From Echinarachnius parma (Eukaryota > Echinodermata > Echinoidea > Clypeasteroida > Echinarachniidae): 64,000 nt of DNA. Below, one piece after another: positions 1 through 11,117 of this stretch. A model generated the notes under the pieces. It was not told the DNA's origin. It did not search any database and saw nothing but the letters and a program-made list of their open reading frames with translations. The position numbers and the translations under genes were made by a program. The stretch covers positions 1-64,000 of the forward strand of contig JBAMJV010008045.1 in assembly GCA_037951105.1 (NCBI GenBank). The letters run 5' to 3'. Within the stretch, counting starts at the first letter, position 1. Every line of letters begins with the position of its first letter.

Positions 1-174
1 CTGACAGACTGGGCCTTAAGCTATTCAGAGTCCAGACAAACCCTGTAAGTAAATATATTTAACGACAGCAACAATAAAAACATAGATTGCAACAAGTATT
101 AGACTTTGGGCATAATGCGCTAATAAATCTGACTTTTTTGGATGAGTTGGGCGCCTCTTTTAAGATATTTTGAA

Positions 175-796
175 ATTAAGCTTAAAGCTGATATGATTAC
201 AATACATAGCTTTCTTTTCAAAGTAAGAGCTTAATTTGTCTAAAGGGTTTGGGGCACGGTCCCCCAATGGCCCAATCTCCTTGTTCCGCCCTTATATGAA
301 TGACCTTTGGTTTACATTTAAAGGGTACCACCACCCAAAAATGATATTCTTATTATAGAAAGGTACCATCTTTAGTATTCCATTCCTTCAACAAGTTCAC
401 AAAAATATGTTTTCAGAAAAAAAATATATAATTGGAAAACGCATCACCATTCTCAACCATGCGTTCATGCGGTCTGAATTGCGTAGACTATATGCGTGCA
501 GTGCCAGAGCGCACTGTGCAGAGCGAATGAATCATCCGGGAATCTATTGACGTACGCGTGAAAGCATTGCGCACTCGCAAACGCTTGGCTCGTATGGAAC
601 CAGGAAATAGCAGTGGTTCCGTAAGTGGTGGAAATTAATTGCTTTGTTTATGAATTACACAACCTTTTGCAAAATGTTGGGTATCTATTTGATATCACAA
701 AACGGTACCAAAACATATAATAATGAGTTGTCCTTTGCCTGGTGGTCCCCTAGGCTGACGTGTCATTATCCATGTTTTGGTTATATTTCGGCTCTG
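175..796. repeat. Direct duplication, copy 1 left part
   Basis: The stretch 175-320 (rich in AT, with 'ctccttgttccgcc' and 'gacctttggtttacattta') recurs in diverged form at about 4890-5035. After two insertions are skipped, copy 1 resumes at 752-796 ('tgtcattatcc...cggctctgat') and then again at about 3861-4050. Copy 2 runs unbroken at about 4890-5265. No gene is visible in this stretch. Confidence 0.7.
322..751. mobile_element. Candidate TTAA-type MITE (430 bp)
   Basis: TTAA at 318-321 precedes AGGGTACCACCACCC. The far end, read on the other strand, is AGGGGACCACCAGGC, giving an imperfect inverted repeat of about 15 bp. The duplicate at about 5030 lacks the whole block, which supports insertion. 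The right-hand TTAA is not preserved ('aggc' follows), so the piggyBac-type assignment is tentative. A short ORF at 644-880 lies across its right end and has no recognisable content. Confidence 0.5.
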
Positions 797-1492
797 ATAC
801 CCAGAGGGCAAAACACCATTTTTGTTAGGGTTTCAGCTTTTGCCTGTTGTAAAAGGTTGGCCACTAGAAATGGCTTCTAGGATCTTCTAGGATAACAACC
901 TAGGTGGACAACCTCGTGAACTAGCTACTGGAAGTCTACACGATGAGTTTCAAGAAAAAAAAACCCTAATGCATTAAATAGTGTGTTTAAGCCATAGGGG
1001 TCATGAAGACCCAGTCACACATCTTGCACAATTACACCACAATGCAAGGCTGATTCCAGCTTGTTTCTTTCTTGGAGGTCTTCCTCAGAGTGCTGCGCAT
1101 CGTTTGATACCAAATTTGAGCATATTGCATCTTTGGTTCCTATGTCATTCGTCGTTATAAAGTGATTCGTCGCACACGGACGTACAATTTTGTGCAGCGC
1201 TTATGTATGAAATATAAATAAATGCTTAAAAGTTTTGTAAATGCTATTTTTGTTCTTTACAAAAACAATTCTCTTTTGAAATACCTATGAAAAGCGTTAT
1301 ACAACGGCACCAGCTATGTAAATTAATGAATCAATACTAAACATAAGCAATAAAAACAAACAAATACATACGAATATATGTTCTCAATGTATTAATTTGT
1401 TTAGAAAACTAAATTGCGATAAAATGACCAAAAACCCATTCAAAACATCATTACCTTTCACCATTTGAATCAGATACGGGAGAGGTGTGTGT

Positions 1493-1520
1493 GGGGGGGG
1501 GGGGGGGGGGGGGAGGGGGG
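1493..1520. repeat. Poly-G tract
   Basis: An almost pure run of G, broken once by A, inside the long-TIR element. Similar tracts at 7551-7572, 7667-7690, 16509-16528, 23658-23668 and 29990-30011, and the poly-C runs listed elsewhere, recur near element ends. Confidence 0.95.
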
Positions 1521-1877
1521 TTCGAGGGGTTCACAAGACCAACTATACCTCATCAATGGGCTCCAAAAATACCTGTAATCGAGGACTAATCGTAACCCAG
1601 TATGGACGAAGTGTAACTGAAGGCTTACATGACAACTTCCAAACAGAGTCTCTTACTAGTTCTTAAAAGAGGTACATTGTGAAGCTTGAAAGGGGGTATT
1701 ATTGGCCCCAGAAGTGGCTTATAGGACCTTCTAGGAACACAACCTGGATTGATAACCTTGCGGATTATCTGCTGGAAGTCCACAGCAAGCGTGAACTGAA
1801 GGAGAAAAGCGTCGATCTTTAGTAGGCACTAGGCAGCTTTGAAAGAGTTGACTTATTGTTCAAGAACTTATTAGCTC

Positions 1878-2254
1878 TCAGTTTTTCGATTTGTATCTTC
1901 AAACTGGTCCGCTTTGGTGCTGTACACATCCATGATGGTGAGTTCTCGGGTCCGAATGATAATGTCATCTGAATAATTCATCGGCAGGGGTTTTTACCAG
2001 TAATGTCGGTATGTTCCTATTCTGGGCTGTCCTCGGGCCACAGCTCTGAGAGATCAATGAGACGCCTTGAACCATGATATATGCATATGCTTATGAAGTC
2101 AGTGTCATTGGCATGAATAACTACTATGTCGACTCTGTTAATTGTTAACTACTGTGTTATATAATGTTTAAAGTGAGACCGTTGTAACAGCATCTTCATG
2201 ACTGTTGTACATTGAAGGGCAGGAATCTCCATAGAAAACCCCACTGTAAGAAGA
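1878..2254 (-). pseudogene. Decayed nuclease-like gene remnant inside the long-TIR element
   Basis: On the minus strand, short frames read like protein although no long ORF survives. About 2245-2168 gives a piece with NSHEDAVTT, and after a frame break about 2130-2018 gives VDIVVIHANDTDFI...LSELWPEDSPE before a stop. A third piece at 1983-1878 starts MNYSDDIIIRT. The pairing of a SHEEAD-like motif with a downstream hydrophobic strand and (A)NDTD resembles a protein family common in invertebrate repeats that is suspected to have a PIN/FEN-like nuclease fold. That identification is from memory of the pattern and needs a profile search. The central region is the only part of the element not made of inverted repeats, so this may be its former cargo or transposase-associated gene. 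Confidence 0.4.
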
Positions 2255-2907
2255 ACACTCTTTTCCTTCTTCTTTGAATCTAACACCAATGTACAGATGG
2301 CTTGACCAAGCGAAGGTTCAAGCTGTCCATAATCACACCACATTTCACAGGGGAAGCTCGAAAGATTTGTTTTGATAGCTTGATACCCAGAGAAACTCCT
2401 GTGGATCAGGATGTGCACATTTCCCACTGACGTCATAGACTTTGGCTGGTTTGGATAGGGCATACGTATGCTCCTGTTCAGCAGACTTCATGTATCTGTA
2501 ACTACAAAAGTGTGTGATATGAGTACCGAAGGACGTTCTTTCAGCAACAGATTTGCGTGCGATTCAGTGACCGCTTGAAATGTTTCACCTTTATGAGATT
2601 GCCAGTGCCTTATGGCGCACATTACATCAACATCCACTGTGCTTAGTTTGATTATTATTGACCTTGACTATAACCTCTTTATCCCTGATGACACGATTCT
2701 GACCAGATTTATGGTGTGGGCTGGATGATTGGAGATGCAGTATAGAGGGAGCATATATCTCAACTCTGAAGAGGTGGCTGCATTTAGTTATTTTTGTTTT
2801 GTAGATGCTTTTCAAGTTCCGCTTCCTGTGGACTTCCAGCAGCTAGTCCGTGAAGTTGTCCAACAAGGTTGTGTTTCTAAGGTCCTATGAGACATTTATG
2901 GGCTAAC

Positions 2908-3007
2908 ATTTAACATGAGCCAATTATGTTCATATCTGTAGTACCTCCTTTGCAAGCTTTAACATGAGCCAATTATGTTCATATCTGTAGTACCTCCTTT
3001 GCAAGCT
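2908..3007. repeat. 49-bp tandem duplication
   Basis: The block 'taacatgagccaattatg...cctttgcaagctt' occurs twice in a row with no visible differences, so the duplication is recent compared with the diverged arms of the surrounding element. Confidence 0.9.
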
Positions 3008-3860
3008 TCACGATGTATCTTTTTTAGACCTAGAATGAGACTCATCCTCAAACGTGTCTTGTAAGCCTACAGCCACACTGATATTCGTCCAAACTGGGTG
3101 GTTACACCTCAATTATAATTATTGTTGGAGTACATTGACGAAGGGTTGGTCTTTTGAACACCCACTTCCCTTCTCCCCTGTATCTGATTCAAGGGATAAC
3201 AGCTTTATATGTGATTTGTTTGATATATTTTGTATAATTTGATAGTAATTTAACCAAATCTAAACAAATTATGACGTTAACAACTTATATTATTATGTAT
3301 GTCTTTGTTTTGCTTATGTTTTTTTCTATTGTTTATTAATAAACGTACTAAGTATCATTAGATAATGATCTTAATAGTTATTTAAAATGTGAATTAAGTT
3401 TTAAAAAATTGAAATATAGCCTATTTTTAATTTTGAAGAATTTTGTTGTCTTGTATACATACGCGCTGTATACGAAAGTTCATGTCCGTGTCTGACGCAT
3501 CACGTTGTAACGAAGTTTGACACGTTAACCAAGTATGCAATATGCTCAAATTTGGTATCAAACGATGCGCAGGACTCTAAGGAAGATCTCTATGAAAAAA
3601 AAATAAGCTGGAATCAGCAGGGCATTGTGGTTTAATCGTGCAAGATGTGTGACTGGGTATTCATGACCCCTAAGGCTGAAACACACTAGTTAGCTGCATA
3701 AGGGGTGAATATCTTAAAACCCATCCTGTGGAAATCCAGTAGCTAGTTCGCGAGGTTGTCCACATAGGTTGTGATCATAGGAGGTCCTAGAAGTCATTTC
3801 TGGCGGCCAACCTTTTACGAAAGGCAAAAGCTGCAAAACCCCCTTTGCCCCCTGGTATGA

Positions 3861-4050
3861 TGTATAGTATAATCACAGTTTATATAAGTATGCCATTAAT
3901 AATATTTATATATTGGTCCATTCTATTTCCTTCTCGAGCCCAGTTCGGCCCATATGTAGCCATAGTGAGTAGTCTGCTTTACAATCTAAATTAATTGTCG
4001 GCTATCACTTTAAAATTAACATGAATGTAAGGTTTACCGAACCTCTCCTA
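3861..4050. repeat. Direct duplication, copy 1 right part
   Basis: This stretch ('cagtttatataagtatgccattaat...ccattctatttccttctcg...taaggtttaccgaacctct') matches 5085-5265 in the same orientation with moderate divergence. It is the continuation of copy 1 after the long-TIR element. Confidence 0.75.
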
Positions 4051-4889
4051 AACTAAATAAATGAAGATCAATTTCATACTCATGTCTCGACTGTTATGCA
4101 CAGTCTTTGTAGGTAGACCACAATTGGTTTCCCTTCTCTTTTCATTGAAGAATAACAGTAGCTCTACTCACACTGATCTTTGTGTACAATTCCTTTCTTT
4201 CTGCATCTTAAATTATTAAACGGTCGACTAAGAAACATTTTTCAGGGGGGTATTTTAAGTTAAATGTAAATAATAAGTTAGATTTACAATAATGGAAATC
4301 CATTATTTAATTTATGACTTGTGTACATTCATGTATATGGTTTACAACACTAAAGGGTGTGGAAAGATACATGTGAGTATTTTTCAAGGCCCACTTTAGC
4401 TACTGAAACTACGATCCCATCATAGTAACCTGGTAATAGAAGACTAGCTAGCACCGATACAAATATAAATCCGAAGTAATACGTTTAGAGTATTCTTTAA
4501 TGCAAACTACGTGTTTAATTGCAAACGATTCATAAGCAACTATGATATTATTCTTAAGGGAATAACTAACCAGAACTTTTGCAATGTGTCACTTCGGGAA
4601 GTACCAATACTCAAGTATATTTAAATGCATAACTTGTTATATTGTCGAGGAAATTTAAGTAAAATTCAGTAAAAGTTTCAAATTATGTCAATAGTTTATT
4701 TTTAATATTTTTCATTCCGAGACTACAAAATTGCTTTCGATAATTTCAAGCTCAACTTAACATTTGTGTAAAACGCTCCTGGGTCGCCTCCATTAAATAA
4801 CAGATGATGCACATAGGCCGGTTTACACTGTTTTAACCCGTTGCCAGCTTTTGGCAGTGACACAACAGTAAATGCTCTCTTTGAATACG
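4051..4889. other. Unassigned AT-rich spacer
   Basis: No coding pattern, terminal repeat or tandem structure was recognised here. The short frames present have no domain-like content. Confidence 0.6.
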
Positions 4890-5265
4890 TTTTAGAATTA
4901 AGGTTAATGCTAAGTATTACAATGCATAGTTTTCTTATCAAAGTGAGAACTTTCATCTGGCTACAGTGTGCGGGGCACGCTTTCCAAAATCTCCTTGTTC
5001 CGCCGTTATACGAAAGACCTTTAGCTTACATTTAACAAGTTGACTGTCATTATTGTTTCGGTTTTAGTTCGGCTCTGATTCATAATATAACCATAATTTC
5101 CATAAGTATGTCATTAATCATATTTATAAATTGATCCATTCTATTTCCTTATCGGGTCCAGTTCGGCACATATGTAACCATAGTTAGTACATGTAGTTTT
5201 TTGTTAAGGTATAAAGAAATTATCGGCTATCATTTAAAATAAACATGTAAGGTTTACGGAACCTC
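4890..5265. repeat. Direct duplication, copy 2 (empty-site copy)
   Basis: This is the uninterrupted counterpart of 175-320, 752-796 and 3861-4050. It reads straight through both places where copy 1 carries an insertion ('gcttacatttaacaagttgactg' and 'cggctctgattcataatataacc'), and so it gives the empty sites for the elements at 322-751 and 797-3860. Confidence 0.7.
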
Positions 5266-5277
5266 TAAGGTCTATGA

Positions 5278-5412
5278 TCTTCGAGTAAAATCGTCTTGTT
5301 TTCTTCTTCTTCTTTATGTACTTTGATGGCGAGGACCCTTTTGATTGTACCAGATTTTGCTACTATATAGTCACATAGTAGGAGTTTGTCGCTACAAACT
5401 TCTGCTCTTATA
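5278..5412. repeat. Dispersed repeat with a single satellite-like unit
   Basis: The left half ('gatcttcgagtaaaatcgtc...tggcgaggaccctttt') is found inverted at about 16610-16680. The right half ('gattttgctactatatag...tagtaggagtttgtcgctac') matches the end of the 56-bp satellite array at about 22353-22410. The family therefore appears to carry a variable satellite block, contracted here to about one unit. Confidence 0.65.
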
Positions 5413-5462
5413 ATTATTCCACTCTAGTAAATCATTTGTACATGTACATGTAAATATATTAA

Positions 5463-6220
5463 AGGCAATGGTGAGTGTTGGTAATTTCCAAAGTGCCCCC
5501 CCCCCCCCCGACATAAATTGTAACGAATTTGGCTAATTTCAATTCCATATGAAAGATCATCGAAAAAAACATGGGAAATAATAATAATTCCCATTCAAAT
5601 GCTCTAATTGTTGTGGAATTGGCTTTCAAAATATCATATAAAAGTGGTTGACGCCCGGGTATCACTTTTCAGAGAACGCTAGTGCGAGGCACTAGCGTTC
5701 TAGGTCTTCATTATAAAGAACTGAAACCAAATATGTTTGTGCACGCTAATTGTGCTAAAAACTATACATATGATACGGTACTTACCAGCAATTCACTCTC
5801 CGATATGTGATCCAACTATCGGGTGGATTAAGATTATGATTTTTCCCTCCATTCCGCAAACAATCAGTGATATATGCGCCTCATGGACTTTTCTCCGTGT
5901 GTTAGCGCGACTCTGAACGAAAGGCGAACGAATGGGGCTTGCGAGTTGCGATACATACTACACGTACTATTACCGCGCACTGCACTACAGTCCCGTATTA
6001 TATAGGACCTAGAACGCTAGTGCTTCGCGCTGGCTAACTCTAGAGTTAATTTGACACTTCGAGTTGTAACGGCTCTTTTTGAATGATAACAGGGGTTTTA
6101 CTTTGTCGTTTGTAATTGTGTATACTTTTCGAGCATGGTGAAGTTATAACTATTAGTTTGTACCGTAATCGTGCAGGTTTTGGTTACTAAAGTTAAGTTG
6201 CCCAACACTCACCATTGCCT
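5463..6220. mobile_element. piggyBac-type MITE, 758 bp, TTAA target
   Basis: The element is flanked by TTAA at 5459-5462 and 6221-6224. Both ends carry AGGCAATGGTGAGTGTTGG as a perfect 19-bp inverted repeat. There is no transposase inside. Both flanks of the core contain a short hairpin, GCTAGTGCGAGGCACTAGC at left and its relative at 6010-6035. A poly-C tract lies near the left end. A second copy of the same family is the shell that was broken open at 29754-36238. TTAA duplication with ends AGG...CCT is the hallmark of piggyBac-related and some Kolobok elements. Confidence 0.9.
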
Positions 6221-6399
6221 TTAAATGTAATATATTATTAGTTGTATTATTATGTAGACATTCTGGTCTAGATTTTATACACAAAACAAGTGCATATTTA
6301 TATTGCAAAACCAGATTTTCATGTAGCATTGAATTATAGTCTTCTTCAAGGTACATTTTGTAAAATTCCATTCTTGCTATAGATCAAAAGTGTGTTATT

Positions 6400-6662
6400 C
6401 AAAGCTCCACGCTAAATTTTTCTTTTCTGGCCCGTTCGGGCAAGTGAAATCATGGATTTTAAAATTGTTCTTGCCCAAAACAGAAAATTGACTTGCCCGC
6501 TTATTTCTAGATGAGATTTAGAGTGTTTTCTTATAGTCATAGTTCATCAATTATTTAGTTGCCCGATCAAGCAACCAAACTAAACCATTTACCAAATTTG
6601 ACTTGGCCGACATCAATTTTGACTTGCCCGGGCAACAAGGCAAGTGCTAATGTCGAGCCCTG
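6400..6662. mobile_element. hAT-like MITE remnant
   Basis: Read from the right end on the minus strand, it begins CAGGGCTCGACATTAGCACT, a common hAT-type terminus. The left end CAAAGCTCCACGCTAAATTT is a decayed partner. Subterminal copies of 'acttgcccg/cgggcaagt' occur on both sides. An 8-bp duplication was not found, so the outer limits are approximate. Confidence 0.5.
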
Positions 6663-7550
6663 TACACACATTTGTTTTATGTGTGATATGTTGTTCTGTT
6701 GTCAATGATTTGTAGATTCAGTTGTAATTCAACACTGTGGATTCTTTGTGCATTATGCAGTATGTTGTAATTCTAAATTTCTAATGATACAAATTAGTTT
6801 TGTTTATTTAAGGTAGTCCAACTCCCCTGAGATTTGAGATGGTGCGCAAGTAATTGTGCAGGTTTTAAGTTTTAACTGTACCTGATGACCTAAAGTAATC
6901 ATGTGCCTATAAATAGAGCACCTAGATACAGTATATAGCGCTCTATTATGATCAATTAAAGTAAAGTGACTGTAGCCAAAGCAGCACATAAAGACCACCA
7001 TAATAATTATGTAGACAGAAAAGGCAGTATTTTTAGCAGGAGGTTTCTGTACTGTTTCCATTTTGTGGGTTGAAATAAAGACAACTGTGAAGCAGTGATG
7101 CCTGTGGTTAGCGGGCAAGTATGTATGGTATTGGTAGCTTATTAAATGATCAATGATGAATCTACAGCCATTTCAACTTTTAATACAAAACAACTAATTC
7201 ATGAATACAATTGATATTAATTTTCCCTAAAAACCATGTTTTCAAACTGACCTGCTTTTTAAAATTTGCATTACCAAAAGAAAAATCAAAAGCACTTTTA
7301 TATCGCTTTGCATTTTTCTGTGAGCGACACTATTATTCATAAATAAAATCACTGACATTTGCTTTGCTATGCATATTTCTTACATATGAGATTTTTTAAA
7401 ATGTAATGCAACTATAATATTTGTTATAATTCTCAAAAGTTTATCGTTCATGAATTAATATGACATACTTATTATTTAACATCCTGATTATTTATTACCT
7501 ATTTACCTTTAACCCTAAAAGGGCCGGGTTATGATGTCTTTCTACATCAT
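6663..7550. other. Unassigned spacer
   Basis: This is AT-rich sequence. TTAA followed by GGTAGTCCAACTCCCC near 6809 could be an element end, but no partner was found. I see no coding content. Confidence 0.5.
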
Positions 7551-7690
7551 GGGGGGGGGGGGGGGGGGGGGGTGCATGGTCATTATGCCCGGGCTTAAGA
7601 TCGCCGCGAAAATGTGCACAGATGTCAAGTAAGGTGCATTTAGAAGTAATCAGACAAATCACAGGGGGAGGGGGGGGGGGGGGGGGGGGG
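7551..7690. repeat. Paired poly-G tracts
   Basis: Two G runs of about 20 bases (7551-7572 and 7667-7690) bracket a 95-bp spacer containing 'gcatggtcattatgcccgg'. Overlapping open frames here are simply poly-Pro readings of the complementary C tracts. Confidence 0.9.
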
Positions 7691-9800
7691 CATAATGGGC
7701 AAAGGCCTCTAGGCTTCTTAAAATTAAGTCCATAATTTAGCATTTTTAAAAGTTAGTCTTAATGAAAACACCTATATGGAATTATTCCACCTGTTTTTTG
7801 GGAATTCAAGAAATAACTACAACTTCTTTTTTTTTAATTTTGACTTCAAGGAAACTGACAAAATGAAGATCAAATTCCTTTTAAAGAGTTTATATCAATG
7901 CAAAGTTCGACTTTCGTCTACTCTGTCTCTCATATATTGTGGGAGAGCATAGTTTGAGGAAGTCCTATCTAGGATATAAGTGTATAGTCCCCCCAATAGT
8001 GCATTATAAATGCTCAATGAGAATCATCGATCCCAAAATGAGAAGTTCAAAGTAAAAAATTACCGACCTGTGCTACCGAGTGGCCCATGTATATAGTGCG
8101 GCTGGTTTATAGCCGGCTTGCTCCAACACAGTAAGAACACCTTAAAGTTCCAACTTGGTATGGGGGTGCAGAGAATGACGTCGTGAAATTAGATAATTCA
8201 AATGAGGTGCATTTTTCTGACAAGGTTCAAGGTTATTATTTTTATCATCATGTCTGGATCATCGCTAAAAATATGTATCCCTTTGAATATCTTGAAATGA
8301 GAAGAATTCTTTGCACACTTGGCAATGATCAAAGAACCGGATCTAATGGTGTAGTATTCTTGCCGTCACGCTTCCCAAGAAAGATACTCAAAAATTGAAT
8401 TGCAAACTGGAATTTTAAATGTCCTTTTCGCATTTGCGACGTTCTCCCAGAAATCATGATCATCTGTAGAAATCGTGTGCAAAGAGGACAATTGAAGATG
8501 ATCATCCAGGTTATAGCCTGTAGTGTAGTACGATGCAGAGCAGAGGTTTTGTCTCCCAAAATGTATTTGAATGGTCTTTTCATTAAGAACTCACATAATG
8601 TGCTTCACTTCTCGATCAGTACTATGCTGAAGAACCTTCCGTGCAGGTATGGATGAACATGTAACATGTTACATGTCCCATGTAACTGTAATTTCTTCAC
8701 GCCCTGTCTGGAAATTCCTTTCTTTGCTCAACTGGTGTAAACAGATTTGCATATCTGAGGAAATGTTGCAATGTAAAGTTGCTCGCTGGTTCCGTCATCA
8801 GCAGACTGCAATGTCGTGTCAGATTCCGTATCCCACCAAGCCTGTGGAGAAGTATGGAATTGCAGCGCCCAGCGGTGTTAGCCTGTACAACTATTGTGTT
8901 ACACGATGGGATGGGCATATCTGCAAAAATAAATAAATAGATTTCTGTTTCAGTCCAGATTAAGCTCTATTGGATTACAAATTATAAGATAGTACAATAG
9001 ATTATCATGGAAAGACGTTTATTGAGGATGACAAACCTCAACCTTGGCCATACAAACCAATCAATTTTGAAAAGAGGTTGAGGTGGGGTCCAATGCAGGA
9101 ATTATTTTTTTTTTTTACGGGGTTACTTTTTCAATCTGATATCTTATCACAAGATATGTAATATAACACCATGGTAATTTTAGGGGCTACCTACTAAATT
9201 TTGGGGGCTATTTAAAAGATTAGGCGGCAATATCCTGGGGGGGGGGGCACTTGTTCATATTATATCTACGTACAGAATCGCATTGCGTCAGTGCCTTTTT
9301 TTGGCGCGGCTACTACACTAATGCAGTGTACATTGATTACGCCATCACATAGCGCCATACCTGTTCTTCTGTCATGTGTAAAATACTCTGCATGTTACAC
9401 ATGACAAACTACATGGTACTATTGTTCTATTTAATATCGGTAGCGTCGGTTGTAACCATTAATAACCAGGTCAAAGTGCCGTCAAAGTGAATGCGCAAAC
9501 ACCCCTTGCAATTAATTTACACTGCATGCCACAGGCCACACCAAGCGAAAAAAATATGCACTTGCGCATGCGATTCTGTACGTAGATATGATATGCACGA
9601 ACAGTATATAGGCGAGGACGTTACTGCAACATACATGCAGTTAGAGCGCAGCATAAATTTCTATTGCATAAAACACACTTGGGCAATTCCACGGTAACTG
9701 ACGTTACAATACAAATTCAATGTAGGACAGTAGGATATGTACAAATTTGTTTTCATTGACATTGTACTTTATATTGTAGTTAAGTAAATAAAGATACATG
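7691..9800. other. Unassigned spacer
   Basis: No recognisable gene is present. Short overlapping frames at 8183-8936 lie on both strands and none shows a domain. A small palindrome, 'catgtaacatgttacatg', is at about 8659, and an 11-base G run is near 9238. The stretch may contain old element remains that I could not identify. Confidence 0.5.
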
Positions 9801-9930
9801 TACCTGCCGGCTGCCGGTTATAATTTGAGTATTTGAATGATACTGGTAAGGTATTACAGGTCAGTTACAGCACTACCTGCCGGTTATAATTTGAGTATTT
9901 GAATGATACAGGTAAGCCTCGTAAGGTATT
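9801..9930. repeat. Two-copy tandem repeat
   Basis: The block 'acctgccggttataatttgagtatttgaatgata(c)...ggtaaggtatta' occurs twice, about 68 bp apart, with small differences. Confidence 0.8.
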
Positions 9931-9984
9931 ACTATTAACAGAATAACAGCGAGAAAAATGTGACGTTAACTGACATCGCACTGT

Positions 9985-10130
9985 TTCTGAATAGACCCTA
10001 AAAGGCCTAAATGGCGTATCGCACTATTTCTGTATGGACCCTGATGCCATGGCGTACCATTTTTTTTAATGAACCCTAATGGCGTATTGCACTTCTGAAA
10101 TGGACAATAAATGGCGTATCGCACCTTTCC
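9985..10130. repeat. Short interspersed tandem motif ATGGCGTA(T/C)
   Basis: Four or five imperfect copies of 'aatggcgtatcgcac...ctgaatggaccct' follow each other at about 55-65 bp spacing. No coding role is apparent. Confidence 0.7.
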
Positions 10131-11117
10131 TGAAATTCATATTATTTTCAAATTGACCCTATTTCTCTCGGTGTCTCGCACTCACACTGCAAACACAAAA
10201 TGCTTCTACAAGAATCCCAGCACTTTATCCCTCACAGTGCAACCCGTATACAATAACTCGGTATACTATACTCGAGTGCAGCCACGCACACTAACAAATA
10301 TATCTACATCAACGACTCGACCAAACTACGAAAACTACCACGGCTCATATGCCAGAACCCTAGGGGAAGAAATCGCCGCCGATCACACACCGAATGAGTA
10401 GCCTACGGGGGTAAGCACGCAAAATAAACTACAGCATACACACACAAATCGTATAAATCACTTACCCATGATTATTGTAAAATGCAATCACCACCGTCAC
10501 TTCTGGAATGGCCGTCTCTTATATATCATATTTCACCAAAATATCACCAAATAATGATATTTGTACGTGGAGCTCAAACATTTCTGAACACAGCTGCACG
10601 ATCCGACTCGACCCGATCCGAAGAACGATCGAGTATCTGAACGATATTACATGAATGTAATATGCTTGCATGGCTTTAGTTCAGATACTCAGTTGTCCAA
10701 TTCAAATCGGAAAATCCACAGAAATTTACCCACATTGTTTACGATTTTAAAAACATTTATCTACATTTACACTACAAATTTTTGTTTTCCCACACAACTA
10801 TTACAGCGAGAAATTACACTGAACGGCAAACGAATTCCTCGCGGTGATGAACGGCAATGCCAAAAAAACATGTCAGCGAGCAGTGGGGAAATTTACCCAC
10901 GTTGTTTACGATTTAAAAAACATTTATTGAAATCTCAACTACGCATTTGTATTTAGTTTCTAAGCAATTAATTTTTTTGGCGGAAAACTATTTTTTATTT
11001 TTGACGTGAAATTTCTAGCGCACGAAAAAGCAGCGAACGACGAACGACGGCATCGGTGCCGAGTGGAATTCGCTCCTCGGCAACAGGACCAAAACGCTTC
11101 TCCAATTATATAATATA
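10131..11117. other. Unassigned spacer with small repeats
   Basis: The phrase 'aaatttacccac(a/g)ttgtttacgattt' occurs at about 10723 and 10890. An inverted pair, GAGTATCTGAAC and GTTCAGATACTC, sits at 10632 and 10680. The last 150 bases run straight into the truncated LINE ORF2. Otherwise nothing is recognised. Confidence 0.55.

Larger units (their letters stand above)
797..3860. mobile_element. DNA transposon with very long inverted repeats
   Basis: The first roughly 430 bp (ATACCCAGAGGGCAAA...) match the last roughly 430 bp in inverted orientation (...TTTGCCCCCTGGTAT) with scattered mismatches. Shared blocks include 'gcagcttttgcct', 'aaaggttggcc' and 'catcgtttgataccaaat'. A second, shorter inverted pair sits inside (1714-1800 and 2815-2900) and repeats part of the terminal sequence, as if an older relative lies within. 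The diverged duplicate at about 5078 joins the flanks without the element. Exact TSD is unclear (GAT or AT). Superfamily not assigned; long repeats would fit Mutator-like elements. Confidence 0.8.

Noticed and set aside
2149..2463. 104-codon ORF in the long-TIR element
   Set aside because: The protein-like pieces with SHEDA and ANDTD motifs lie in other frames of the same strand, so this frame is probably accidental.
8183..8936. Cluster of overlapping ORFs on both strands, possible gene
   Set aside because: I could not find a domain, splice signals or consistent reading frame. It is left as unassigned spacer.
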